Shown here in pieces: positions 1-12,426 of a stretch of 64,000 bases of DNA. Origin of the DNA: Cryptomeria japonica. Lineage: Eukaryota > Streptophyta > Pinopsida > Cupressales > Cupressaceae. The stretch lies in NCBI RefSeq assembly GCF_030272615.1, contig NC_081411.1, positions 830,882,160 through 830,946,159 of the forward strand. The letters are read 5' to 3'. Under the pieces are notes generated by a model. The model was not told where the DNA came from and ran no database searches. It was given only the letters and a program-made list of their open reading frames with translations. A program made the position numbers and the translations under genes. The first letter of the stretch is position 1. The number at the start of each line of letters is the position of its first letter.

Positions 1-411
1 ACCATAATTGACTATCGGTTCAATTCACCTTACAGGTATAACCTAGCTTCACCGGTGGTCCTTCATTCTTGCCGACCTCTTCTCTGTCGATGGATCAACT
101 TGGCATTCCATTCAAAATGTTGGTCCAACTACTCAATCCATTTATAGACAACATTAAACTTCTCTATGTATACCGGTTCACATACTTCAGTTCTTCTTTT
201 TCTTGCTTGCTTTGCCTTTCTGGTGGTTTTTCTTTACCGGTCAATGATGCATTTCATATGTACCGGTAACATACTTGTCTGTCTACTTACACACATATGA
301 ATTGACATCATCATGTCTTACTTTACCCATATCGGTCACCACTACTTACACACCGGTAACCATGCCAAATTAGTTGACATTAGTGACAACCTATTGCCAA
401 TAATACCAACA
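1..411 (-). repeat. Element A 3' LTR (partial, cut by window edge)
   Basis: Matches the right-hand copy from 22051 on. In the element's orientation it begins TGTTGGTATT at 411 and is preceded by a polypurine tract, as expected for a 3' LTR. It contains five exact ACCGGT hexamers (51, 172, 236, 262, 352). Confidence 0.88.
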
Positions 412-541
412 ATCTCCCCCTTTGGCATTGATGTCAACTCACTGCAAGACTTCACACTGGTAGATTTCTCCCCCTTTGACACAATGACAAAGGGTCAGGG
501 TACTTCATTCTTCCCCTTTGATTCATACTTATCTCCCCCTA
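412..541 (-). promoter_or_regulatory. Three polypurine-tract-like sites of element A
   Basis: On the minus strand GGGGGAGA-type purine runs lie at 413-424 (abutting the LTR), about 466-478 and about 531-540. The one next to the LTR is the likely plus-strand primer. The other two are similar purine runs upstream. The same multiplication is seen in B and C. Confidence 0.7.
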
Positions 542-599
542 AACAATAGATCTCCTTACAAACTCAAATGCGTGAGGCAGGTGACCAACTCCTAACTTG

Positions 600-1456
600 T
601 GTCTTAAGTACTCAAAAGTGCTTACCGACAATGGTTTGGTGAAGATGTCTGCCACTTGTTCTCATGTAGGAATATATTCCATCATTACTTCATGTCCTTC
701 AACCTTCTCTCTGAGAAAATGATACTTGATGGCTATATGCTTTGTCCTTGAATGTGTCACTGGATTCTTTGATATGTTGATGGCACTTGAATTATCACAC
801 CAGATGGGAATAGGATCAGAGATGTCCACCTGTATGTCCTTGAGAGTTTGTTTCATCCAAAGCACCTGAGAGAAGCATGTAGCAACAACAATGTATTATG
901 CTTTAGCAATTGATAGAGAGATTGAATCCTGCTTCTTACTATGCCATGAGACCAACCGGTCACCTAGGAAGATTGCACCACCACTTGTGCTCTTCCGGTC
1001 ATCAATGTAGCCTGCCCAATCATCATCAATATATGCTTCCAAGATGAATTCCCCTTGTTTAGGGTACCACAATCCATAACTTAGAGTCCCTTGTAGGTAC
1101 CTAAATTTTTTTCTTAAGACATTCATATGTGACTTCTTAGGTGCTTCTTGAAATCTAGCCACCACACACACTGCTTGCACTATATCCAGTCTTGAAGCAG
1201 TAATATACAATAAGCTTCCTATCATGGATCTATACAATGTCTAATCTACCACTAGTGATTCATCATTATTTCTTAATTTGCTTACGTTCACCATGGGGGT
1301 ACTTACCGGTTTGCAGTCCTCCATTTGAAACTTCTTTAACATATCCTTTGCATACTTGGTTTGTGAGATAAAGATTCCCTTATCTAGCTGTGATATCTGC
1401 AAACCAAGGAAGTATGTCAATTCTCCAAGCATTGACATCTCAAATTCTGACTGCAT
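600..1456 (-). pseudogene. Element A: C-terminal RT and RNase H remnant
   Basis: Minus-strand pieces at 1456-1241, 1237-896 and 865-662 read as the end of copia reverse transcriptase followed by RNase H. Visible family motifs are FLGLQI, SQTKYAKDML, a TPM block, RSMIGSLLY, the DDDWAG block, KSTSGG, the SWHSKKQ block, the WCDNSSAI block and HIAIKYHFLRE. These are the standard landmarks of the copia RT thumb and RNase H. Stop codons separate the three pieces and the final ADIFTKPL region is degraded. In an active element this part would copy and degrade the RNA template. This copy cannot. Confidence 0.85.
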
Positions 1457-2429
1457 CTAATAAGCAAATTCTTTGCAAAGAGTATCCTTGTTGCCTCCAA
1501 AAATAATGTCATCTACATACACAACCACAATGATCATGTGATTTCCATCTGCCTTGATGTATTAATTGCTATCAACACTCCCCTTTTTGAATCCTTGCTT
1601 CTTCAGGTACTGATCTAGCCTTGAATACCATGCTCTAGGAGCCTGTTTTAAACCATACAAGGCTTTCTTCAATCAGCACACAAAGGTTTCATCATCATGC
1701 AACAAAAACCCTTCCGGTTGCTCCATGTACAATTCTTCTTCCAAATTTCCATTGAGGAGGGTAGATTTTACATCCATTTGATATACCTTATAACCCTTGT
1801 AGATTGAACATCCTAATTGCTTCTAGTCTAGCCACCGATGCAAATGTTTCTTCAAAATCAATACCCTCTACTTGAGATTAACCCTTGCACACAAGTCTAG
1901 CTTTATGCCTAACAATTTTACCTTCTTCATTCATCTTATTCTGGTAGACCCATTTGGTGCCAATAATGTTCTTGTCTTCTAGTCTAGGGACTAATTCCCA
2001 AGTCTTGTTCTTCTCAATATTCTGCAACTCTTCTTCAATGGCATCCATCCATTTCTGAATTTTTCTAGCCTCATTGAATGTTTTAGGTTCTACTTCAGTC
2101 ATAAGGCATAAATTTACTTGTTCATCATTCCGAACAAGTCTTCTCCTAGTCTGCACACCATCACTCTTATTACCTAAAATTTGCTCTTCCGAGTGGTTTA
2201 TTTGCACATACTGGTTAGGGACCTTTTTGGATGCTTCTTCCAGTTCATTGTCTGACTGATCTTCTTCACCTTCCTCACCAGAATCATCATACCAGTTCAC
2301 TTGTGCCTATCTTCCTTTATGCATATCCTCATCAACTCTTACATGCACACTCTCAATGACTCTTCTTAGTATTTTGTTGTACCATTTATAGGCCTTAATA
2401 TTAGTTGAGTAACCAAGGAAGATTCCTTT
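1457..2429 (-). pseudogene. Element A: integrase C-terminal end and RT core remnant
   Basis: Reading leftwards from 2429, the frame opens with the IFLGYS block that ends copia integrase. It continues through the acidic linker to the RT N-terminus (WMDAIEEEL, NKTWELVP, GTKWVYQNK, KARLVCKG at 2300-1878). The catalytic YVDDIIFGG motif is readable on the minus strand near 1530-1496. Frameshifts and stops lie between 1878 and 1530. B inserted at 2430, immediately before IFLGYS. The preceding SDEG residues lie across B at 17349-17365, so the break is exactly at the INT/RT linker. Confidence 0.85.
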
Positions 2430-3794
2430 TGTTGGCATTGCATGAAGATTGCAATGATGAAGTATAGTGTTGTCATTGATATCAATAGTAACCGGTAATA
2501 AAGTATTGCAACCGGTAGTAAAGCAGTGAAGGCAACTGATATTGGTATTGTTATTGAAGCAAAGTGATCAACCGATAACCCTAACATGTTGATAAGTAGA
2601 ACCCTAAGTGATGGAGCTTGGTGAATCAGTTGTGATGATCTATGACCAAATGATGATCGAAGATGAAGATGCCACGTAAGCATGATGCACGTGATGAGTT
2701 TCAAAGTGGTTTTGGCGTGTAAAGATAGCCATTTATCTTGGGATTAAGCAAATGCATAACATGAAGTGGAAAATGCAATGAGCTACATGATCCAATGTGC
2801 GGTTATCCAAGAGCAATTGAAGTTGTCTAGAACAATGTGTAGTTGATTGCTATGTAATCCAATGGCTATAATTGACCCGATATGTTTGTAACTTCTATGA
2901 GATTTGTAGGTTTTGTGATTTGTTACCGACCTATTGTATTTGTATTTAAGGTCGATGAGTTATTTGTAATTGTGTTGGTAATTTGGTTAAGTGTGGTAGT
3001 GTGATTGTTGTCGAACCAAAAGGAGTGTCTGCAAAATGTTCTGAAGGCAGATAGGAGCATAAAAGGATCTGACTAAGCAAGGAAGTGTTATTTCTAGATT
3101 AGCAAAGAATCTATTGTTCTCTAACCATTACAAAAGTTAAATCCCTTATCCAGGTAAGATTTAATAGGCTTGGTGTTGTTTAAATCCTCTAACCAGGTGA
3201 TCCATTAGCTTGGATTTGAAATCCTCTACCGAGGTTACTCCTAACAGGGTATTACCTTTAACAGGGTATTGTAGTCAATCCCTTAATCGACTGGTCCCTA
3301 ACCGGATATGTTCTTAACATGACATTATTGTATAAGCTTCTAACAAGGCTTGGCTCCTAACAGGGTGAACTTCAGAATATTTCAAAATACTCGTGGGTAT
3401 TCATCCCCACCGTGGTTTTTCCCATTTGGGTTTCCACGTGAAAAATCATTGTGTCAAGTGGTGATATGATTAACTAGTAAAGCCACTTAGATATGTTTAG
3501 ATGACTGGAAATGATCTGAAATGAGCTATTACTAATGTTAGTAAAGTGGTTGAATGTTTTGGTTAAATGGTATAAGAGTTTCAGATTTGTTGCATTGTAT
3601 CATTGATGTTTTGGCCAACTAGTAAAGTTTGACAGTGAAGTTGCAGTTTTTGATACAGTGTCTATACCAGTTAGTTTAGCAAGTTGTATCTGAGTTGGAA
3701 TTAATTTTGGTGAAAGTTTAGTTTGTTGTCTATCTACTATTACATCCCCCCTCTCAGTAGTTGACCGGATCCTTATAGTTTCATCGTATTATCA
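2430..3794 (+). repeat. Element B 5' LTR
   Basis: 1365 bp, starting TGTTGGCATTG and ending ATTATCA. It contains ACCGGT-type motifs near its start, a degenerate series of CCTAACAGGGT-like units (about 3145-3370), the hairpin motif at 3411-3438 and a CCCCCCTCTCAGT box near the 3' end (about 3746-3760), just before the PBS. Confidence 0.9.
3411..3438 (+). promoter_or_regulatory. Conserved LTR hairpin of element B
   Basis: CGTGG and CCACG arms enclose a CCCA/TGGG inner stem. The same motif is at 9240-9267 (B 3' LTR), 10440-10467 and 16916-16943 (C), 23656-23684 (D) and, inverted, about 20969-21000 (A). Its place late in the LTR suggests the R/U5 part of the transcript. Confidence 0.6.
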
Positions 3795-3796
3795 AT

Positions 3797-3808
3797 TGGT
3801 ATCAGAGC
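3797..3808 (+). promoter_or_regulatory. Element B primer-binding site (initiator tRNA-Met)
   Basis: TGGTATCAGAGC starts two bases after the LTR end. This is the classic plant initiator-tRNA-Met PBS. Confidence 0.92.
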
Positions 3809-3843
3809 GTTTTAGGTCCTCTTGTGTTTAAGCCTAACAACTT

Positions 3844-4670
3844 ATGGAAAATATCTAGGAGAACATGATGAAGAAAGAAGGTTTGAAGTTCAATAGGGAA
3901 AGCTACATAATCTAAAGTGATAGTATGAAGATTTATATCAAGAGCTTAGGAATTCAATATTGGGAACATGTTGCTACTTAATATAACTTGCCTAGTGGGA
4001 GTCCATTATCAGTTCCTTGTCTGATTCAGAGTATGAGAACAATCAAGCATTGGAGACTGCCTATGAAGTATGGAAGAAACTGGAAGATATCTATAGCAGT
4101 GATGAGAATGTTAAGATTGCCAAAGAAGAGAGTCTAAGAGGTAAATTTGATGATATGTGGATGGCTAAAGGAGAAAACATTCAACAGTATGGTCAGAGGA
4201 TCAAGGTGATAGTCAGTGAGATCAAAAGTGTTGGAGGTACAATGGAGGATACCACAGTGGTTAGCAAGGTGTTGAGAACTCTTCTATTGGTCTATGCTAT
4301 CCAAGTTGCAGCCATTCAGGAACTCAAGTCTATTGATAAAACAAAGATAACTCTTGATTTCATCATTGGTAAATTAACTGCATTTGAATTAAATGGTTTT
4401 GATGGAAGTGTTCAGAGATCGGAATATGCATTTAGAGCCTTAGTTTCTACCCCACCAGTAAGGAAAAGCAGAGAAGTGAGCTACAGTAATGAGTCTAGAT
4501 CTAGCAGAGAGGTAGATGATGAAGATATCATGATTGAGCTTGAAGCATTGTTGGCGAAGCGGTTACCCAGAGGTACTGGTAAGTACAAAGGTAAATTACC
4601 TTTAAAGTGTTTTGCATGTAACCGAATTGGACATATTGTTGCTAACTGTCCAAATGGAGATAATGAGTGA
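3844..4670 (+). pseudogene. Element B gag remnant (UBN2 type) with one CCHC knuckle
   Basis: The likely original ATG is at 3844, but stops interrupt the first 170 bases. From 4017 a readable stretch shows the copia gag helical domain (AYEVWKKLEDIY, LRGKF, KVLRTLL, LTAFE) and a zinc knuckle CFACNRIGHIVANC near its end, the CX2CX4HX4C pattern used to bind genomic RNA. A TGA ends this frame at 4668. The downstream protease part continues in the same frame. Gag would form the cytoplasmic virus-like particle. Confidence 0.85.
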
Positions 4671-5228
4671 AAATGTGAGAAGTATAAGAAGTATAAAGGC
4701 AAAGGTAAAAGATATTGTCTCATTGCAGTTGATGGAGGAATTATAGATGAAGAATCTGAAGAAGATGCAAATGAGGAGATTGTCTTTGTTTCTATTAAAG
4801 AAGAGACATCATATCAAAAGGAATTAGTCTCTTGCATGGATAGTTTAGATGACTGGATTATAGAGAATGGTTGTTCACACCACATGACCGGTGACCGGAG
4901 TAAGTTTCTTACTTTGAGAGAGTTTAATGGAGGCGTTGTGAGATTTGGGAATGAATCACCCTACATGGTGAAAGGAAAAGGATCCATCTCTTTGAATGGT
5001 AAAAGCAGTGCAGATGATGTCTACTGGGTTGAAAGACTAAAACACAATCTTTTGAGTGTTTCTCAACTCAATGACAAAGGTTACCCACTAGAATTCAAGA
5101 ATAGAGTTTGCAAGATTTATGGAAGCAAAGGTGAACTGATTGCAACCGACAAACATACCAAAGGTAACTTGTTTCATTTAAGCTCTACAATCAAGAGTTG
5201 TTTAATTGCAAAAGTAGAAGATAGTTAG
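4671..5228 (+). pseudogene. Element B protease and GAG-pre-integrase remnant
   Basis: In frame with gag. The usual copia protease motif W-DSGCS-HMTGD appears as WIIENGCSHHMTGD. The catalytic aspartate is replaced by glutamate and the serine by asparagine, so the protease could not cut. LLSVSQL, followed by the LWHRR block after a stop at 5226, marks the pre-integrase domain. Confidence 0.82.
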
Positions 5229-5230
5229 CT

Positions 5231-6098
5231 TTGGCATCGAAGATTCTGTAATGTAAATTTCGATAACATTGTAAAAGTCAATAAGTCTAAATCAATAAGA
5301 GGTTTTCCACAGTTGAACAAACCGGTGAATGCTTTGTGCAAGGAATGTTAGTTAGGGAAAATGACATCTTCAACCTTCAAGAGCAAATATTTCTTAGCTG
5401 AACATTTGCTAGATTTGGTTGATACCAACCTTTGTGGACCAATGAGGACTAGGAGTATTCAAGGTGATCGGTACTTCATGATTTTTACCAATGACTGCTC
5501 AAGGATGATGTGGGTCACATTCTTGAAAGACAAGACAGAAGCATTTAACAAGTTTAAGTCATTCAGAGCCATAGTTGAAAATGAAAGCGGAAAGAAGATA
5601 AAGTTCTTAAGAATTGATCAAGGTGGTGAATTTACTTCAGAGGAATTCACTAGATACTATGAAGACAATGGAATTAAGAGGCAACTTTCTGCACCTAGGA
5701 TACTACAACAGAATGGTATTGCAGAAAGGAACAACCCGTTAGTTGTTGAAGCTACTAGGACTATGCTAATTCAAGGAGGTGTAGCTAAGACATTCTGGAG
5801 TGAAGCTGTCAGCACAATTGTTTACACAATGAACCAGATACTGGTTAAAAGAGGTAAGGATAAAACTCCCTATAAGTACTGGTATGGTAGATCACCTAAT
5901 GTCAGTTACTTTAAGATATTTGGTAGCATATGTTTTATCAAAAGAGGTGATTATCTTGGTAAGTTTGATGCCAAGAGTGATGAAGGCATAGTTCTTGGTT
6001 ACTCTACCAAGAGAAAAGCTTACAAGTGTTTCAACAACCAGACCAAGAAGATCATTGAAAGTTTTAATGTCCAAGTTGATGAGTTTTTGAGAAATTAG
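5231..6098 (+). pseudogene. Element B integrase remnant
   Basis: The integrase core is readable from about 5361. The D,D,E residues can be seen in LVDTNLCGP, RIDQGGEF and NGIAERN, followed by the SDEGIVLGYS block that closes copia integrase. In a live element this enzyme joins the cDNA to host DNA. A stop at 6096 and a frameshift in the following 230 bases separate it from RT. Upstream, the zinc-binding part is broken by a stop around 5349. Confidence 0.87.
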
Positions 6099-6328
6099 GG
6101 GAAACGAATTAAGAGAAGGAAGAAGAAGAACCTTACACACTATTTTTGGAACTGGAACCGGTGAAGCCAGAAGTTGGTGAACAGGATAGAGAAGCCCTAG
6201 TTCAATCGGAATAGGGAGGTCCAACATAATATGTAGAAAGTAAAGAAGAAGAAGAAACTAAAAAACAAGATCATGTTATTCTAAGGTATGTTAGATTCAA
6301 TCATAGCCCCGATCAGATTATTAGAGAC

Positions 6329-7927
6329 ATGAATGCAGGTGGGCTAACAAGAACAAGGCTTAGAGAGAACTCTTGTATGATTTCCACCATTGAACCTAGA
6401 ACTGCTAAAGAAGCATTTGCAGATGAAGACTGGATCAAGGCAATGGAAGAAGAACTTGACCAGATAGAGAAGAACAATACTTGGTCATTGGTACCCAGAC
6501 CAAAGAACAAGAATGTAATAGGTATAAAATGGGTATTTAGAAATAAACTGAATGAAGATGGAGTAGTGGTCAGAAATAAAGCTAGACTGGTATGCAAAGT
6601 ATATGCACAAGAAGAAGGTGAAGACTATGGTGAGACATTTGCACCAGTTGCAAGATTGGGAGGAGTAAGGACTCTACTTGCATTAGCAACATACATAAGA
6701 TTCAAAGTATATCAGATCGATGTTAAGTCAACATTCCTAAATGGAATATTGGAAGAGGAAGTCTACATTGAACAACTAGATGGTTATGCCTTAACTGTAG
6801 AAAAGGACATGGTGTGCAAATTACATAAGGCATTATATTGACTGAAGCAAGCACCTAGAGCATGGTATGAAAGATTGCACTCTCACTTGGTGAAGATAAG
6901 TTATCAGAGGACCAGTGAAGACAACAACATATATCTCAAGTCAGAAGAAGATAAGATACTGGTAAGTGAGGTATTTGTGGATGATATCATTCTTGGAGGA
7001 AATGATGATATGTGTCATTATTTTGCTAATGAAATGAAGAATGAGTTTGAGATGTCACAGGTAGGTGAAATAAAAAATTTCATAGGTCTACAAATCCAAC
7101 AGATGAAGGAAGGTATTTTCATCACACAGTCCAAATATGTGAAAGAAGTATTGAAGGCTTTTGGGATGGGAGACTATAAACCAGTTGGAACACCAATGGT
7201 TATAGGCTGTAAATTGTCTAAGGAGGATAATTCTGGATCAGTGGATGAAAAGGAGTACAGGTCAATGATATGTAAGCTACATTATGTTGTCCACAACAAA
7301 CCGAACATTTCTCATGCAGTAGGATTGGTTGCCAGATTTCAGAAAAGCCTGAAGGAGTCACACATGGTAGTAACCAAAAGAATTTTCAGATATCTGAAAG
7401 GCACAATTAATTATGGATTATGGTATCCATATGCAGGAGACTTTGATTTAAAAGTATATACAAATGCAGACTGGGTAGGCAATGTTGATGACATGAAGAG
7501 TACAACCAGAGGAGCATTATTTCTTGGAGGAAGACTAGTGTCTTGGAGTAGCAAGAAACAAAGTTGTATCTCTCAATCAACTGCAGAAGCTGAATATGTT
7601 GCAGTATATATGAATTGTACCCAAGCAATCTGGATGAAACACATTTTGGAAGGTTTCAAGTTGAAGATATCATAACCGGTAGGGATTTTCTGTGATAATA
7701 CCAGTGTGATAAACATTTCAAAGAACCTGATGTTGCATGCTAGGACACAACATATTGAGTTGAAGTATCATTTCTTAAGAGAGAAAGTGAAAAGTAAAGA
7801 TGTGTCATTGGAGCATGTATCTACTAAGGAACAACTAGCAGATATCTTTACTAAACCTCTACCTAAGGCTACATTTGAGTATCTTAGAGGAAAGTTAGGG
7901 GTTGTACCCCTACATGAAGTCAATTAA
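6329..7927 (+). pseudogene. Element B reverse transcriptase and RNase H remnant
   Basis: One frame runs from 6329 to 7927 with two stops (TGA at 6839, TAA at 7673). The RT motifs [37 protein letters not shown] and the catalytic VFVDDIILGG are visible. RNase H shows YTNADWVG, KSTTRGA, the SWSSKKQ block, AEAEY and the terminal LADIFTKPLP. The reading frame is almost complete, so decay has been mostly by point mutation. Confidence 0.88.
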
Positions 7928-8001
7928 GAAGATGCAGAAGACATCAGTCCCAGAGCTTATTGAAAATCTTGAAGCAAGATTGGTGTCCAGTGGAGCTACT
8001 C

Positions 8002-8258
8002 CATAGGGGGAGAAGCTAGTTGTAGATTGGTGAAGCATGGAATTGTTAACCTTCAATTTAGCATTGTTGTCAAAGGGGGAGAAGAACTATATATGATTGA
8101 TAGCTAGTTACCAACTAAAGAAATATGATAGAGTTGAAGGAGAGTACATGGGAAAAATGTAAACCAGGATTCCTTTACCTTTGTATGTGCATTACACTCA
8201 ATTATCACAATCAAAGGGTATTAATATTTTTATTACCATCAATGCCAAAGGGGAAGAT
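8002..8258 (+). promoter_or_regulatory. Element B polypurine tracts
   Basis: Purine runs at about 8006-8015, 8073-8083 and 8246-8257. The last abuts the 3' LTR and is the functional-position tract. The others resemble it. Confidence 0.7.
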
Positions 8259-9442
8259 TGTTGGCATTGAATGAAGATTGCATTGATGAAGTATAGTGTT
8301 ATCATTGATGTCAATAGTAATTGGTAATGAAGTTGTATTGCAATCGGTAGTAAAGTAGTGAAGGCAACCAATATTGGTATTGTTATTGAAGCAGAGTGAT
8401 CAACCAATAATCCTATCCTGTGATAAGAAGAATCCTAACCGATGGAGCTTGGTGAATCGGTTATGATCTATGACCAAATGATGATCAGAGATGAAGATGC
8501 CACATAAGCATGATGCATGTGATGAGTTTCAAAGTGGTTTTGGCGCGTGAAGATAACCATTTATCTTGGGAATGAGAAAATGCATAGCATGAAGTGGAAA
8601 ACGTGTGATGAGCTACATGATCTAATGTACGATGATCCAGGAGCGGTTGAAGTTGTCTAAAACAATGTGTAGTTGATTTCTATGTAATCCAATGGTTATA
8701 ATTGAACCGATATGTTTGTAATCTCTATGAGATTTGTAGGTTTTGTGATGTGTTATAGACCTATTGTATTTGTATTTAAGGTCGATGAGTTCTTTGTAAA
8801 TGTGTTGGCAATTTGGTTAAGTGTGGTAGTGTAATTGTTTCTAGACCAGAAGGAGTGTCTGCAAAATGTTGTGAAGGCAGATAGGAGCAGAAAAGGATCT
8901 GACAAAGCAAGGAAGTGCTATTTCCAGATCAGCAAAGAACCTATTGTTCTCTAACTATTACAACAGTTAAATCCCTTAACTAGGTAAGCTTTAACAGGCT
9001 TGGTGTTGTTTAAATCCTCTAACCAGGTGATCCATTAGCTTGTATTTTAAATCCTCTACCAAGGTTACTCCTAATAGGGTATTACCTTTAATAGGGTATT
9101 GTAGTCAATCCCGTACTGGGTGGTCCCTAACTAGATCTGTTCTTACCATGACATTATTGTATAGGCTTCTAACAAGGCTTGGCTCCTAATAGGGTGAACT
9201 TCATAAGAGTTCAAAATACTCGTGGGTATTCATTCCCACCATGGTTTTTCACATTTGGGTTTCCACGTGAAAAATCATTGTGTCAAGAGCTGAATGATTT
9301 TGTGGATGTGTTTTGATATGGTTGATATGATTAACTGATAAAGCCACTTATATATGTTTAGATGACTGGAAATGATCTGAAATGAGCTATTACTGATGTT
9401 AGTAAAGTGGTTTAATGTTTTGGTTAAATGGTATGTGATTTT
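8259..9442 (+). repeat. Element B 3' LTR, left part
   Basis: Aligns with 2430 to about 3589 of the 5' LTR and is interrupted by element C at 9443. The rest resumes at 17132. Several ACCGGT sites of the 5' copy read ATTGGT or ATCGGT here, a C-to-T pattern. Confidence 0.9.
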
Positions 9443-10652
9443 TGTTGGCATTTTGATGATTATGTTGTGATTGTCATTGATGGACACACACTTGCTATGA
9501 GATCACTTTCAAAATGTATGAATTATGCTCAACCGGTAATTGTTCCAAACCGGTATCATGTTGTAGTCTTTAGACTACTGTTGTTATGCAGAAAGTGTTT
9601 ACCGATCTCAAGCGGTACAAAAACCCAAGCAGCATAGAGAGATCAAGCGATTTAAGGATCTCAAGCGGAACGGAGAAAAGGAGCCAGAAGCAACAATTAT
9701 CTTTTTCCCAATCTTCAATTTTTGTCAACCAGTAATCCGTTAAACCGGTATTACTCTGAGTCACCAACCGGTAATCGGAAAGTTGGACAAACCAATAATA
9801 CTCTGTGATGAGTTACCAACCGGTATATTTTTGTGATGACTTACCATCCACCGACATTTTGACGGTGTTTTTGTGCCGTGTTATCAAATGTGTCTAGATA
9901 AAATGAACCTAGGAACTTGTAATGAAATCCTATTGTACTGACATGAAATCAGATTCCTTTTAAGGACATCATGTCTAGGGTTTTAAGAGAGAGGATGCGA
10001 GTATAGCTGTTAGTTTTTGTAGTGGTTGAAAAACCTCTTGAATGTGCGATCTTAACTGAGAAGATCAAGTCTGTGAGTTGTAATAGAGTAAGGAGTTACT
10101 GAAGACTAAAGTAATGCTGAAATGCATTAGCTATGAGCTACAATGGATCTAATCAAGTAGACTGTGCCAGTTGCTAGATCATTCACTTGTTAATTACTCA
10201 CATCATTGACAAGTTAGAAACCCTTAACCGGGTAGGCCCAGAAAAGCCTTTGTAAATCCTCTAACAAGGTGGTTCACATCCGTGGATCTGAAATCCTCTC
10301 ACAAGGTAGTCTTTAATCAGACTTATCTCCTAACAAAGATTGATATTCCTAACAAGATCTATTCTAGTAAAGAACATTGTATGACCTTAACCGATTTGGT
10401 TACTATTCTGCAGATAGTTACTTGTGAGTTTCATCTCACCGTGGTTTTTCCCATTTGGATTTCCACGTCAAAATCTCTTGTGTTATGGTGATTGTGCTTT
10501 TGTGGGTGAATGCATTATTTACTATTTGGTTTGCATGTGTGTTAACCGGTTTGTTTGCTAAACTTTTTTACCGGTTTATTGCTAGACTATTAAAGTGTTA
10601 AAGTATAATATTTTTTGGTATACTAATTCACCCCCCCTCTTAGTATTCATCA
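9443..10652 (+). repeat. Element C 5' LTR
   Basis: Rich in ACCGGTA-type motifs in the first 400 bp, with the hairpin at 10440-10467 and a CCCCCCCTCTTAGT box before the end. It closely matches 15920-17131. Confidence 0.92.
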
Positions 10653-10654
10653 AT

Positions 10655-10667
10655 TGGTATCAGAGCC
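10655..10667 (+). promoter_or_regulatory. Element C primer-binding site (initiator tRNA-Met)
   Basis: TGGTATCAGAGCC begins two bases after the LTR, complementary to the 3' end of plant initiator tRNA-Met. Confidence 0.92.
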
Positions 10668-10702
10668 AACCTTTCTATAAGTCTAACCACTTGGAAAGAG
10701 AT

Positions 10703-11984
10703 ATGGGGGAATACACTGTGAGGGAACTTACTCATCAGCTCACTTAGTCTGAGAAAGCCTATGATGAACTTATGGTCAAATATAAGGCCTCTCAAGCAAA
10801 AAGAAGAGAGCATGTTGAAAAAATGATGGAGCTAATTGAAAAATAGTTCTTCTGATGAAGTGGACATGGAAGCCCTAATTCAAGAAGTTGAAAAACTGAA
10901 TGAGTCCAATGCCAACCTAAGAAGGGAACTTGAAGGCCTAACCATCAGAATGTGTCAAGAGCTTGAGAACCGGAGGAAAGCTGAAGATCTGGTAAAAGAC
11001 AAAGATCATGAGATCTCCAAGCTGAAGCAAGAGATCAGTGCACTTACCGCTCATCTTCATGGATGCAAAATGGAAAAAGAAGAAGTGCAAGGTGAACTAA
11101 ACATGGCTATCTCTGAGAATGCAACCTTGAAGGAATCCAATGTTGCCATTTCCAAAGAACTCACTGAGTCAAAGGAAATACTTGCCAAATTCAATAAGAG
11201 CTCCGTCAAGCTAGAGCAGAAGCTTGAATCAACTAAACCGGTAAAGAATACTAATGGACTTGGTTTCTCTGAATATGAGGAAGGTGAGATCTCTGGAACA
11301 AAAAATGGAGCATCAAAGAAACAACCAACATCAAAGGATAAAGGTAAGCAAAAGTTCAAACCTGTTTTCTTTAACTGTCTCAAGGAAGGACACACTGCTA
11401 ATTTATGTAGAAGTAAGGCTTACAATAATTTTCCTTATTTTCTAAACAATAAGCCTAGATCCAATAGATTCAATGGTAATTGTTATGCATGCAACAAGTT
11501 TGGGCATAGAGCATTTGAATGCAGGTCTGTCATGCACAATACCAGAAGGTATCCTCAAAGGAATCAAGGAGTTTTTCCTGAACCCTTTGGGAACCGGAAC
11601 CCAAACTGGTTTAATACCTATAGTCATCAGTCAGGTAGCGGTGGCTATCAAGCGGCAACTGGATGGAGAGAAATCTGTGTGATTTGTCATGGTCATGGTC
11701 ACACTGCTGCAACATGCAGAAGGACAAACAGAAACATGAATAATGGACCTTGGAGAGCACCTGGAATGGTTTGCTATCACTGCAACAAACCGGGTCATAC
11801 AGCAAGATTCTGCAGAGCAAGAAAGAGTATATCGGATGATATACCAGTCACTCCGGAAGGAAAATTTGATGTTGAAATTGTTCAAGCAGATATGAAGAAA
11901 ACCTGGAAGAAGAAGCCAGAAGAAGTGATTCAAGAAGAACTGATTTCTGCACCCAGTGTGGAAGTCGCTGTACCGGCAAACTAA
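10703..11984 (+). pseudogene. Element C ORF1: coiled-coil protein with CCHC zinc knuckles (gag-like)
   Basis: An ATG at 10703 opens a frame with one stop. After a frameshift the main frame runs 10836-11984. Roughly the first 130 codons are a heptad-rich coiled coil. A GLGF motif follows, then four zinc-knuckle candidates: FNCLKEGHTANLC (first cysteine lost), CYACNKFGHRAFEC, CVICHGHGHTAATC and CYHCNKPGHTARFC. Element A has the same series (coiled coil, GLGFEEG, knuckles) between its UBN2 gag domain and its protease. C therefore seems to have kept only the RNA-binding half of a copia gag. The likely role, by inference, is packaging of its own RNA in particles made by a helper. The call rests on motifs only. 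Confidence 0.72.
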
Positions 11985-12426
11985 GCATCAGAAAAGCTTA
12001 GGGGGAGCAAACGGTGAAATATCTCAAACTCCCAGTTGACACCGGTAAAAGACCTTAACCGGTATGAGATACCTGTTAGATTAATAGAAGACCAGAAACG
12101 ATATAAGGCAAAATTAGGGTTTATGCCCTAATAGTGGAGCATTTATTATGGTAGGTGGAGAATCTGTTTAAAAGGAATTTTCAAATCAGTTCTCACTATC
12201 ATTTTTCGAGAAAAGAAGTTTTCAAGTGCAGAGCGAAGAAAAGCGATTTACATTGCGATTCAAAGAATTTATCAAAATCCTAAAGAAGAATTTGAAGCAA
12301 ACATCTATTGGAGAAGTGTAGAACGCAAAGCGATATTTGAGCAACCAAAGGAGTGTGTAGCAAAGTTCAAATTGCGAAGCCCTAAATTTCGATCTATGAA
12401 GGTATTTTCAAAATTCTTTGTTTATC
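11985..12426 (+). other. Spacer between C ORF1 and ORF2
   Basis: It holds a GGGGGAG purine run near 12000 and two ACCGGT motifs (about 12042-12064). It then has a stretch rich in GCGAAG/GCGATT-like words (about 12225-12390) before the ATG at 12427. No coding frame was recognised. Confidence 0.5.
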